A stretch of 61,958 nt of DNA, taken from contig NZ_JAUNHL010000007.1 of assembly GCF_030523955.1 (NCBI RefSeq), forward strand, positions 1-61,958, in the 5' to 3' direction. The translations under genes were made by a program, and so were the position numbers. Every line of letters starts with the position of its first letter. The stretch's first letter is position 1. Positions 17,243-25,173 of the stretch are shown here, piece after piece. The notes under the pieces were generated by a model, which did no database searches, was not told the origin of the DNA, and saw only the letters and a program-made list of their open reading frames with translations. Origin of the DNA: Neisseria sp. (lineage in GTDB: Bacteria; Pseudomonadota; Gammaproteobacteria; Burkholderiales; Neisseriaceae).

Positions 17243-19060
17243 TTAAGTCGGAACGGATTCGGTGTGTGCGCCGCCCCGGTAATCGGCCGAGGGAAAATAC
17301 GTGCCGTCGTCTTCGTAGCGGCTGACGCCGGCCAGATGACGGCCGACGGCGTAGCCGAAGGTGAGCGCCGGGCCGATGTTGATGCCGCCGCAGGGATAGT
17401 GGCCGCCGAAAACCGATTTTTGGTCGCAGCCGACGGCATACAGGCCTTCGACTATGCCGCCGTCTGCCGTTTTTACCCGCGAATGGGCATCCACGGCGAT
17501 GCCGGCAAAAGTGCCGAAAGAGCCTACTTGGATTTTAACGGCGTAATAAGGGCCTTTGCCCAAGGGTGCCAGCGAGGGATTGGGGTAACCGGTTGAGGCG
17601 TCGCCGCCGTAGCGGTTGAACGGGGTTTCGCCTCGCCCGAATAAGGGGTCTTGCCCTTGTTTGGCGTGTCGGTTGAACTCGGCGACGGTTTGCATCAGGC
17701 CGACCGGATCGATGCCGCAGCGCTCGGCCAACTGATCGAGCGTATCGGCTTCGGTAATGCAATTCAGATAGCGGGTGTAGAGCGCCAGCGGAACGGGGCG
17801 GGGTTTGGCGAAACCGAACATATAGCTGCGCACGGCGCGGCGGTCGCCTATCAGCCAGGATTCCACCGCTTCGTCTTCGGGCACGGTACCAAGCATGCCG
17901 CTGACGTAATCATAATAGCCGTTGGCTTCGTTGACGAAGCGGCGGCCGTTTTTCAATACGCCGATGATGCCGGGTTTGGCGCGGTCGGCAATATGGGGGA
18001 ACACGCCTTCGCTGCCGTCTTTGAAACGCACCAGCGATACCGGGCACCAAGCGGCGGGCGATTTTCCGCGCGCATCCAGATAGCCGCCGGCTTGTTCTGC
18101 CAGCGTCAAACCGGCGCCGTCGGCTTCGGGTACCGCCAGCGTCCAATGTTCCTGACCGGTGGGGGTGCGCGGAAAGTTTTTGCGCCGCCCGCTATCGGCC
18201 GGATAACCGCCGGTGGCCAACACCACGCCTTTGGCGGCGTGTACGCGTATCCGCCCTTCGGGAGTGCGCAGGTAAGCGCCGCATACCTTGCCGTTTTCGT
18301 CTTGTATCAAGCCCTCGACGGCGGTGTTCACCCGAATGTCCACGCCTTTTTCATCGGCGGCCCGCAACAATCTGGCAACCAGCGCCAAGCCGTTAACCAT
18401 CTGCATATTGCGCCGGTGAACGACTTTGTCCCAAAGGTGGATGGCAAAGCGTTTGGCGGCGTAGAGAAAACTGGCCGGCCGTTTCATGGCGTTGAGGAAA
18501 TGCCCCAGATCGGGGCCGGCCATGATGCCCATGCCCCAGAATGAAGTCATGCGGTATTGGTCGGGCAGGATGGCGAGCAGGTGTTTGGGCAATTGCGTGC
18601 CGTAAAGCGGGCTGGCGGCGACCGAGCGGTGTCCGGTGCCGGCACCGGGCAGTTTGCCGTAAATGTCGCAGATGCTTTTGCCGGGCGTGAACTGCAAGGG
18701 GGTGTGCTGCTGGAAAAAGCCGACCATGTGCGGTACCTGTTCCAAAAACATTTCTACGCGTTCGCTGTCGTAATCGTCGCCGGTAACCGCTTTCAGATAG
18801 GCACGGTAGTCGTCGCGCGGTTCGATAACGCCGTCTGCCACGGCTAAGGGGTTGCCGGGTGTCCACGCCCAACCGCCGGAGCGGGCGGTGGCGCCGCCGC
18901 AAAACGGTGCGCGTTCAGCCAAGAGCACTTTCAAGCCGTGGTGGGCGGCGGTAACGGCGGCGGCCAGACCGCCGGCGCCGCTGCCGGCAATGATGACATC
19001 GTATTGCCATTCGGTCGAAAGGGCCGAATCGGAAGCAGTATGCTTGATTGTGGTTTCCAT
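17243..19060 (-). CDS. FAD-dependent 3-ketosteroid-dehydrogenase-like flavoprotein A
   Basis: 605 residues. An ADP-binding motif (YDVIIAGSGAGGLAAAVTAA, about 19-40) is followed by ER.PFCGGATARSGG. The FAD_binding_2 domain and substrate cap are like fumarate reductase/ketosteroid delta-1-dehydrogenase. The C-terminus is the conserved FAD-covering YPCGGINIGPALTFGYAVGR. Such enzymes introduce or reduce a C=C bond next to a carbonyl in ring substrates. No signal peptide is seen, so it is cytosolic. It is the third gene of the operon and shares overall architecture with its neighbour but not close identity. Two DUS lie in the 42-bp gap before it. Confidence 0.88.
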   Translation of the reverse strand: METTIKHTASDSALSTEWQYDVIIAGSGAGGLAAAVTAAHHGLKVLLAERAPFCGGATARSGGWAWTPGNPLAVADGVIEPRDDYRAYLKAVTGDDYDSERVEMFLEQVPHMVGFFQQHTPLQFTPGKSICDIYGKLPGAGTGHRSVAASPLYGTQLPKHLLAILPDQYRMTSFWGMGIMAGPDLGHFLNAMKRPASFLYAAKRFAIHLWDKVVHRRNMQMVNGLALVARLLRAADEKGVDIRVNTAVEGLIQDENGKVCGAYLRTPEGRIRVHAAKGVVLATGGYPADSGRRKNFPRTPTGQEHWTLAVPEADGAGLTLAEQAGGYLDARGKSPAAWCPVSLVRFKDGSEGVFPHIADRAKPGIIGVLKNGRRFVNEANGYYDYVSGMLGTVPEDEAVESWLIGDRRAVRSYMFGFAKPRPVPLALYTRYLNCITEADTLDQLAERCGIDPVGLMQTVAEFNRHAKQGQDPLFGRGETPFNRYGGDASTGYPNPSLAPLGKGPYYAVKIQVGSFGTFAGIAVDAHSRVKTADGGIVEGLYAVGCDQKSVFGGHYPCGGINIGPALTFGYAVGRHLAGVSRYEDDGTYFPSADYRGGAHTESVPT

Positions 19061-19102
19061 GATGTTCTAATCCGTTTTTTCAGACAGGCATTCAGCAGTT
19101 TT

Positions 19103-20794
19103 TCAGACAGGCTTTAACTGGCCGGCGGCAAATTTGGCAATCCGCCAGCCGAATACCATCCCCGGGCCGATGGTGGTGCCGGGGCCGGGATAAGTGCCTT
19201 TGAAAATCGAGGCCAAATCGTTGCCGCAGGCAAACAGGCCTTCTATCGGCTGTCCCTCGGTGTTGAGCACTTGGCCGAAGGTGTTGCAGGCCAAGCCCAG
19301 GCTGGAAGCCAAATCGGCCGGGCGTACCGCAAGCGCATAATAAGGGCCGGTGGACGACAGCGGCCGCAGGCAGGGATTGGGTTGTACGGAGGCGTCGCCG
19401 TTAAAGCGGTTCATCGCGCTGCTGCCGCGGTGGAAATCGGTGTCTTCGCCTTGGGCGGCCAGTTGGTTGTAGCGCTCGACGGTGTTTTGCAGGGCGGCGG
19501 CGTCTATGCCGCACCGTTCGGCCAACCCGGCCAGCGTATCGGCGCGGGTGAGATAGCCTTTTTCGACAAAATGCGCCAGTTTTTTGCCACCGGGCATGAT
19601 GAAGCCCAAGCCGTAACGGCGCACAAAGGCATCATCGACAATCAGATAAGCGGTGGGCAACTTGCCGTTTTCGCTGCAATCGATTTGGGCGGAACTGAAG
19701 TCGTGATAAGAGTTGCTCTCGTTAACAAAGCGTTTGCCGTCGCTCAACACCGCCAGCAAGCCCGGTTTGGCGCGGTCGAGAATGATGTGCGGCCACATCG
19801 CACGGTAGCCGTCGGGCAGGGTTTGGTAGGAAGTGGGGAACCATAAGGCCGGATATTGGGTGTTGTCCAAAGCGGCGCCGATGTCGCGGGCGGCGCAAAT
19901 GCCGTCGGCATTGTGGCTTTCGGGGGCGTAGGAGTCGGGCGTGCCGGCCGGAAAATACTGCCGGCGCAAGGCTTCGTGATGGCCGACACCGCCGGTAGCC
20001 AGTACCACGCCTTTTTGGGCATGAATGGCAACGGTTTGCCCTTGATGTTCAACCAGCGCGCCGGTTACCTTGCCGTTTTCCACTATCAGGGAGCGCATCG
20101 GCGATTCGAACCATACCGGCACCTGATGCTTGAGCAGGCTGTAATACAGGCGGCCGACCAAGGCGTTACCCATAACCAGCCGCGTGCCGCGTTTGAAGCG
20201 CAGGCGGCTTTTGAAATAAGGCAGCACCACTTTCAAGGTGGTTTTCAGGTTGGCGGCCGAGCGAAACGGATTGAGCAGGGCATCAAGTTCGTTGCGGTTG
20301 ACCATCATGCCGCCCAAGCCCATAAACTCGCGGCGGGGCGGTCGGACGCGGTCGAATTCTTTGCCCAATACCGATCCTTCGAAAGGCAGCGGAGCGAGTG
20401 CGCGGCCACCGTAGGCTTCGCCCGGCAGGTTGCCGATGTAATCGGGATGGGCGGCGGCGGCAACGAATTTGACATCGGTATGCGCATCCAATTCGGCGAT
20501 CATCTGCGGGCCGGACTGCAAAAAAGCGGCGCGCATATCGTCGCCCGGCCGGCCGTGGCAGACGTGTTGCAGGAAAATATCCGCGTCTTCAACACGATCG
20601 GGTACGCCTGCCGCATCGCTCAAATGCGTGCCCGGCACCCAAGTAGTGCCGCCGGAAGTGGCGGTGATGCCGCCTACGTAAGGTGCTTTTTCGCACAGGC
20701 AGACATTCAGGCCGGCGCGTTTGGCGGTTAGTGCGGCGGTCATCCCGGCAGCGCCGCCGCCGATCACCAATAAATCGACTTGATGGGTGTTCAT
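19103..20794 (-). CDS. FAD-dependent 3-ketosteroid-dehydrogenase-like flavoprotein B
   Basis: 563 residues. The FAD-binding start is HQVDLLVIGGGAAGMTAALTA (read in parts, residues 4-24), with PYVGGITATSGGTTWVPG next and YPGPGTTIGPGMVFGWRIAKFAAG at the end, the typical KSTD family closure. The middle contains RREFMGLGGMMVNRNELDALL and LATGGVGHHE. AAGGGG precedes the ATG at 20794. It lies 16 bp after the AroE-like gene. Two FAD desaturase-like proteins in one operon suggest successive ring dehydrogenations or a pair with different substrates. The ring chemistry is inferred from family membership only. Confidence 0.88.
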   Translation of the reverse strand: MNTHQVDLLVIGGGAAGMTAALTAKRAGLNVCLCEKAPYVGGITATSGGTTWVPGTHLSDAAGVPDRVEDADIFLQHVCHGRPGDDMRAAFLQSGPQMIAELDAHTDVKFVAAAAHPDYIGNLPGEAYGGRALAPLPFEGSVLGKEFDRVRPPRREFMGLGGMMVNRNELDALLNPFRSAANLKTTLKVVLPYFKSRLRFKRGTRLVMGNALVGRLYYSLLKHQVPVWFESPMRSLIVENGKVTGALVEHQGQTVAIHAQKGVVLATGGVGHHEALRRQYFPAGTPDSYAPESHNADGICAARDIGAALDNTQYPALWFPTSYQTLPDGYRAMWPHIILDRAKPGLLAVLSDGKRFVNESNSYHDFSSAQIDCSENGKLPTAYLIVDDAFVRRYGLGFIMPGGKKLAHFVEKGYLTRADTLAGLAERCGIDAAALQNTVERYNQLAAQGEDTDFHRGSSAMNRFNGDASVQPNPCLRPLSSTGPYYALAVRPADLASSLGLACNTFGQVLNTEGQPIEGLFACGNDLASIFKGTYPGPGTTIGPGMVFGWRIAKFAAGQLKPV

Positions 20795-20809
20795 GTCCGT
20801 GCTGCCCCT

Positions 20810-21616
20810 TTATTTTTTATCCGAATGCTTTTGCATCAGGAAACCGGCCATCAGATCGCGCACGCAGGCAAACATATCGCCGCCGGCGGAAGTTCGGCAG
20901 CCGCAGGCTTGGGCGTGGCGGATCCAAGCGGTAAGCGGCGGATGGGCGACCACATCGCCGACAAACATTTCGGGCATAAGCTTGCCGCCGTCAAACGGCA
21001 AAGCATCGTCAGGTTTCATGCCCAGCGGGGTGGCGTTGATGACCACGTCGAAGCCGGAAGGATCGCTGCTGCCCGCATAAACGCGCCCCAGTTGCAGTTG
21101 GCTGAGGCGATCGATCAGCTGGTCACGCCGTTGGCCGTCGGTTTCGTGTATCGCCAGCTCGGCTACACCCGCTTGCAACAAAGCATGGGCAATGGCGGTG
21201 CCCGCACCGCCGGCTCCGGCCAGAATCACTTTTTTACCGGCCAGCTGCGCACCGTTGCGGGTGAGCGCCTCCACTTGTGCCAATCCGTCGAACATATCGC
21301 CCACCCACAAATCGCCTTCGCGGCGCACCACATTTACCGCATTGAGAAAGCGGGCGCGCTCGGAAAGCCGGTCGCACAAGGCGCTGAAGGCGATTTTGTG
21401 CGGTACGGTCACCATCAGGCCGTCGACGTTGCGCATACTTTTTAGCGCGCTGAAAAAGTCGCTTAAATCTTGCGCAGCCACGTGAGCAGGAATGCAAACG
21501 GCATTGAGGCCGTTTTGCTGGAAAGCAGTTGTCATACCGGTGGGTGATTTGACTTGGGCAATCGGATCGCCCACTACGTAATAAACCCGGGTTTCCCCGT
21601 CCAAACGGATATCCAT
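20810..21616 (-). CDS. shikimate/quinate dehydrogenase-like protein (AroE family)
   Basis: 268 residues. The N-terminal catalytic domain carries VTVPHK (catalytic Lys about residue 72) and GDMFDG (catalytic Asp). The Rossmann motif is ILAGAGGAGTAIAHALL. The usual substrate-binding Ser pair is altered to QVKSPTG, which points to a paralogue used in catabolism rather than the biosynthetic AroE. It would oxidise or reduce a hydroxyl on a cyclohexane-carboxylate-type substrate with NAD(P). AAGGAG precedes the ATG. It is first in the operon and divergent from the IclR gene. Confidence 0.85.
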   Translation of the reverse strand: MDIRLDGETRVYYVVGDPIAQVKSPTGMTTAFQQNGLNAVCIPAHVAAQDLSDFFSALKSMRNVDGLMVTVPHKIAFSALCDRLSERARFLNAVNVVRREGDLWVGDMFDGLAQVEALTRNGAQLAGKKVILAGAGGAGTAIAHALLQAGVAELAIHETDGQRRDQLIDRLSQLQLGRVYAGSSDPSGFDVVINATPLGMKPDDALPFDGGKLMPEMFVGDVVAHPPLTAWIRHAQACGCRTSAGGDMFACVRDLMAGFLMQKHSDKK

Positions 21617-21771
21617 GCTATTACTCCTTATGTATGTGCAAAACAGGCACTGAACGTTGAAAGTGCAACCATGCCTGTCTGAAAAATAAAAAACGGTTGG
21701 AATATTTTTAAATCGTTGGCAGCAAGCGTAAAAGAAAGCGCATCAAACAACCATAGCTTTATGAGTGGAAA

Positions 21772-21808
21772 TGGCCGATAATTGAAAACGTTGGCCGATA
21801 ATCGGCCA
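21772..21808. promoter_or_regulatory. IclR operator
   Basis: TGGCCGATAAT occurs twice in direct orientation (21772-21782 and 21792-21802, 20 bp apart). The second copy is part of the 17-bp palindrome TGGCCGATAATCGGCCA (21792-21808). It lies in the intergenic region between the divergent AroE-like and iclR genes. Site shape, two-turn spacing and position fit autoregulation and control of the catabolic operon. Confidence 0.75.
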
Positions 21809-21829
21809 GTTTTAGCAGTAAAGCGAGAA

Positions 21830-22666
21830 ATGGCAGACGATTTCACAGCGCCCGGACAAGCGGCGGATACCATGGTGCACCCGAATAACGGGCGCAGTCT
21901 CAAACCGGAAGACTATATCGCCGGTCTGGCCAAAGGCTTGGCAATATTGGATTGTTTCGACAGCGGCCAAGTGCGGCTTTCGGTAACCAAAACGGCCGAG
22001 CGCACCGGGCTGACGCGTGCGGCGGCACGCCGTCATTTGCGTACGCTTTATTATTTGGGCTATCTGGATAGCGACGGCCAGTATTTCTGGCTCAGCCCGA
22101 AAATTCTGAAACCGGCGGGGATTTATCTCAATTCCGCGGCGCTGCCGAGGGCGTCGCGTGCGGTGCTGCGCAGTTTGCCGCAGCAAACCGGCTGCTATCA
22201 TTCTGTGGTGGTACTCTCCGGCGGCGAGGCGGTAACGGTGGCCAGCTGTTACCCGCCTCATCTGGAACAGGCACAGGTGCTGCCATACGGCATTTATTCG
22301 GGCAACCGCATTCCGGCGCACAGCGGCGCCAACGGCAAGGTGTTGCTGGCGGCTTTGAGTTTTGATCAGTTGGCGCAATGGCTGGCGGCTTATCCCTTGG
22401 TTAGGTTTACCACCCAAACCATTACGGATGCTGAGGTGTTGCAAGAACAATTGGCTCTGGTGCGGCAACAGGGTTGGGCGGAGGCGCTGGGCGAATACGA
22501 ACCGGGTTTCGGCGGTTTGGCGGTGCCGGTGGTCGATGCGCGGGGCGAAGTGGTGGCCGCGCTCAACGCTGTGGATGCGAACGGCAATATTTCCGATGCC
22601 GCCTGGCGCAGCCGCTGCCTGCCGTTGCTGCAAAAAGCCGCGGCGGAAATACGGGTGATGCTGTAG
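21830..22666 (+). CDS. IclR-family regulator (PcaR/PobR-like)
   Basis: 278 residues. The HTH (about 25-85, GLAKGLAILDCFDSG..VTKTAERTGLTRAAARRHL read in parts) and the C-terminal effector domain (about 105-275) are typical of IclR proteins that sense aromatic or hydroaromatic acids. The ATG at 21830 is preferred. A TTG at 21782 would add 16 residues but would put the operator palindrome inside the gene. It is divergent from the dehydrogenase operon and is its likely regulator. It is followed by a decayed copy of the 165-bp MITE. Confidence 0.88.
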   Translation: MADDFTAPGQAADTMVHPNNGRSLKPEDYIAGLAKGLAILDCFDSGQVRLSVTKTAERTGLTRAAARRHLRTLYYLGYLDSDGQYFWLSPKILKPAGIYLNSAALPRASRAVLRSLPQQTGCYHSVVVLSGGEAVTVASCYPPHLEQAQVLPYGIYSGNRIPAHSGANGKVLLAALSFDQLAQWLAAYPLVRFTTQTITDAEVLQEQLALVRQQGWAEALGEYEPGFGGLAVPVVDARGEVVAALNAVDANGNISDAAWRSRCLPLLQKAAAEIRVML

Positions 22667-22706
22667 GGTTCGCTGCTCGGAAGGCTTGATGTTTTTCAGA
22701 CAGGCA

Positions 22707-22871
22707 AAGACCTTTGCAAAATACTTTCCGATACTTTAAACATGAGCGTCATGCTCGGGCTTGATCCGAGCATCTGGTTGTTTTAGAAGGAAAAGCAGAT
22801 ACTCGGGTCAAGCCCGAGTATGACGGTGTACAAATATTTTTAGGAATGAACCGGCTTTTTGCAAAAGTTTC
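22707..22871. mobile_element. 165-bp MITE, copy 2 (diverged)
   Basis: Same length and layout as copies 1 and 3, with the GCTCGGGCTTGATCCGAGC and ACTCGGGTCAAGCCCGAGT palindromes, but the ends have decayed (AAGACCTTTGC and GCAAAAGTTTC). No target duplication is visible, so this is an older insertion. Confidence 0.85.
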
Positions 22872-22908
22872 AGAATAGTTGCCGGCCATCGCAGCCAAAG
22901 ACTAAAAA

Positions 22909-22936
22909 TGCCTGTCTGAAAACTTTCAGACAGGCA
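22909..22936. terminator. wadDUS inverted pair between convergent genes
   Basis: TGCCTGTCTGAA (22909-22920) and its inverse (22925-22936) have a four-base loop and a T run. It serves iclR and glyS. Confidence 0.85.
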
Positions 22937-22960
22937 TTTTCGATTGGAGCGATAAAGAGC

Positions 22961-25021
22961 TTATTCGCTCAATAGCGCGATATCGGCCACCGCGTTCATC
23001 TGAGCAGCCAACTGGTTGAGCAGGTTGAGGCGGTTTTGTTTGACTGTGGCATCGTCGGCCATCACCATCACGCCGTCGAAAAAGGCATCGACTTGCGGTT
23101 TGATGGCGGCCAGCTCGGAGAGGCCTGTCTGAAAATCTTGCGCGGCCAGCGCGGCGTCGATTTTCGGCTGCAAGGCTTGCGAAGCGGCAAACAGCGCCTG
23201 TTCTTCGGCCTGCTGCAACAGATTTTCGTTCACCGCGCCCAGTTCGGTATCGGCTTTTTTCAGCAGGTTTTGCACGCGTTTGTTGGCGGCGGCGAGTGCG
23301 GCGGCTTCGGGCAGCTTTTTAAATGTTTCCACCGCTTGCAGCTTGGCGGGCAGGTCGTTGAGGCGGTCGGGGCGTTTGGCCAGCACGGCAGCCACCACGT
23401 CGTGCGGGTAGTCGTTTTGCAGCAGCACCGCCAGCCGCGCCTGCATAAATTCGGCCACTTCGGCGAGCGTGTTACCGGCCAGCTTGCCGGCGGGGAAGGC
23501 GGCATAAGCGGCTTGCAGCACGTCGCTGATGCTCAAATCGCTGTTCATCAGTATGCGCAGAATGCCCAAAGCGGAGCGGCGCAATGCGTAGGGGTCTTTG
23601 TCGCCGGTGGGAATCAGGCCAATGCCCCAAATGCCGATAAGCGTTTCCAGTTTGTCGGCCAGCGCGGCGGCAGTGGCAATCTTGCCTTCGGGCAGTTTGT
23701 CGCCGGCAAAGCGCGGCCAGTAATGCTGCTCGATGGCGTTGGCAATTTCTTCGCGCTCGCCGTCCAAGCGGGCGTAGTATTTGCCCATAACTCCTTGCAG
23801 CTCGGGGAATTCGCCCACCATTTCGGTCACCAAATCGGCTTTGGATAAGCGGGTGGCACGCTCGGCGGTGCCGGCATCGGCGCCCAAGGCGGCGGCGATG
23901 TGGCGGCTGATGGCGGCCAGCCGTTCGATGCGTTCAGCCTGATTGCCCAGTTTGTTGTGATACACCACTTGCGATAATTTCGGCAAACGGCTCTCGAGCG
24001 TGGCTTTTTGGTCTTGCTTGTAGAAAAACTCGGCGTCGGCCAACCGCGCTCGCAATACGCGCTCGTTGCCGTGGATAATGTGTGACGGGTCTTCGGCCTG
24101 CAAATTGGACACCAGCAGGAAGCGGTTGATGAGCTTGCCGGAAGCATCCAGCAGCGGGAAGTATTTCTGGTTTTGCTGCATGGTGAGAATCAGGCATTCC
24201 TGTGGCACGGCGAGAAAATGTTCTTCAAAACCGGCTTCCAGCACCACCGGCCATTCCACCAGCGCGGTGACTTCGTCGAGCAGAGCTTCGTCGGCGGCCA
24301 CCGTGGCGTTCAAGCGGCCTGCCTGTTGGTTTAAGGCGGCATCGATATCGGCTTTGCGCTCGGCGAACGAGGCAATCACTTTGCCGCTGTCGCGCAGTTT
24401 GCCGGCGTATTCGTCGGCATGGGCAAACACCACTTCGCCTTGCGAGAGGAAGCGGTGGCCCAAGGTGAAATTGCGGCTTTGTAAACCCAATACGTTTACC
24501 GGCACCACTTCGCTGCCGTGCATCACCACCAAGCCGTGCACCGGGCGCACGAAGGTGTAGGTGCTGCTGCCCCAGCGCATCACTTTCGGAATCGGCAGCT
24601 TTTTCACCGCCTGATTGAGAATGTCTTCCAGCAATTCAGACAGGCCTTTGCCTTGTTGGGTAAATTCGTGTGCGTAAACGTCTTGTTTGCCGTCGTTGAA
24701 GATTTTCAAATCGGCAACGGCGACACCGCATGAGCGGGCAAAGCCTTCCAGCGCTTTGGTGGGTGCACCGTCTTTTACGGCGTTGGCCACCGCCGGGCCT
24801 TTTTTCACCACGTGCTGGTCGGCCTGTACAGGCTTCACGTTTTTCACTTGCACCGCCAAGCGGCGCGGCGAGGCGTAGGCGGTGTATTCGACGGCGCCGT
24901 CGATTAATTGCGCTTTTTCCAGCCCTTCGGCGATGGAAGCGGCCAAGTGTTTGCCCAGATTATCGAGGGCCTTGGGCGGCAACTCTTCGGTTAGTAATTC
25001 GATTAAGAGGGTTTCGGTCAT
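22961..25021 (-). CDS. glyS: glycyl-tRNA synthetase beta subunit
   Basis: 686 residues. The start MTETLLIELLTEELPPKAL is the conserved bacterial GlyS N-terminus, so the ATG at 25021 is chosen over a longer frame. RRLAVQV, MRWGSSTYTFVRPVHGLVV and the HD-like/anticodon-binding C-terminal region (about 560-680) are all in place. With GlyQ it forms the alpha2-beta2 enzyme that charges tRNA-Gly. It is unusual in being separated from glyQ by about 5 kb of envelope genes, though all four genes share a strand. Confidence 0.97.
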   Translation of the reverse strand: MTETLLIELLTEELPPKALDNLGKHLAASIAEGLEKAQLIDGAVEYTAYASPRRLAVQVKNVKPVQADQHVVKKGPAVANAVKDGAPTKALEGFARSCGVAVADLKIFNDGKQDVYAHEFTQQGKGLSELLEDILNQAVKKLPIPKVMRWGSSTYTFVRPVHGLVVMHGSEVVPVNVLGLQSRNFTLGHRFLSQGEVVFAHADEYAGKLRDSGKVIASFAERKADIDAALNQQAGRLNATVAADEALLDEVTALVEWPVVLEAGFEEHFLAVPQECLILTMQQNQKYFPLLDASGKLINRFLLVSNLQAEDPSHIIHGNERVLRARLADAEFFYKQDQKATLESRLPKLSQVVYHNKLGNQAERIERLAAISRHIAAALGADAGTAERATRLSKADLVTEMVGEFPELQGVMGKYYARLDGEREEIANAIEQHYWPRFAGDKLPEGKIATAAALADKLETLIGIWGIGLIPTGDKDPYALRRSALGILRILMNSDLSISDVLQAAYAAFPAGKLAGNTLAEVAEFMQARLAVLLQNDYPHDVVAAVLAKRPDRLNDLPAKLQAVETFKKLPEAAALAAANKRVQNLLKKADTELGAVNENLLQQAEEQALFAASQALQPKIDAALAAQDFQTGLSELAAIKPQVDAFFDGVMVMADDATVKQNRLNLLNQLAAQMNAVADIALLSE

Positions 25022-25173
25022 TGTTGTTGCTTTCTGTGGCATTGGTTCAATTTGATGTATGAAAAATTCGGATGAACAGGTTTTCAGACAGCCTGAGATA
25101 CTTCTACAAAGTCTTAACTTAATGTGGCCAATTACCATGCCGGCCGTCTGAAAACAAGCGGGCGAATTTAAAA

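Noticed and set aside
25022-25138. Longer start for glyS
   Set aside because: The conserved GlyS N-terminus begins at 25021; the upstream part has no family similarity and no better ribosome site.
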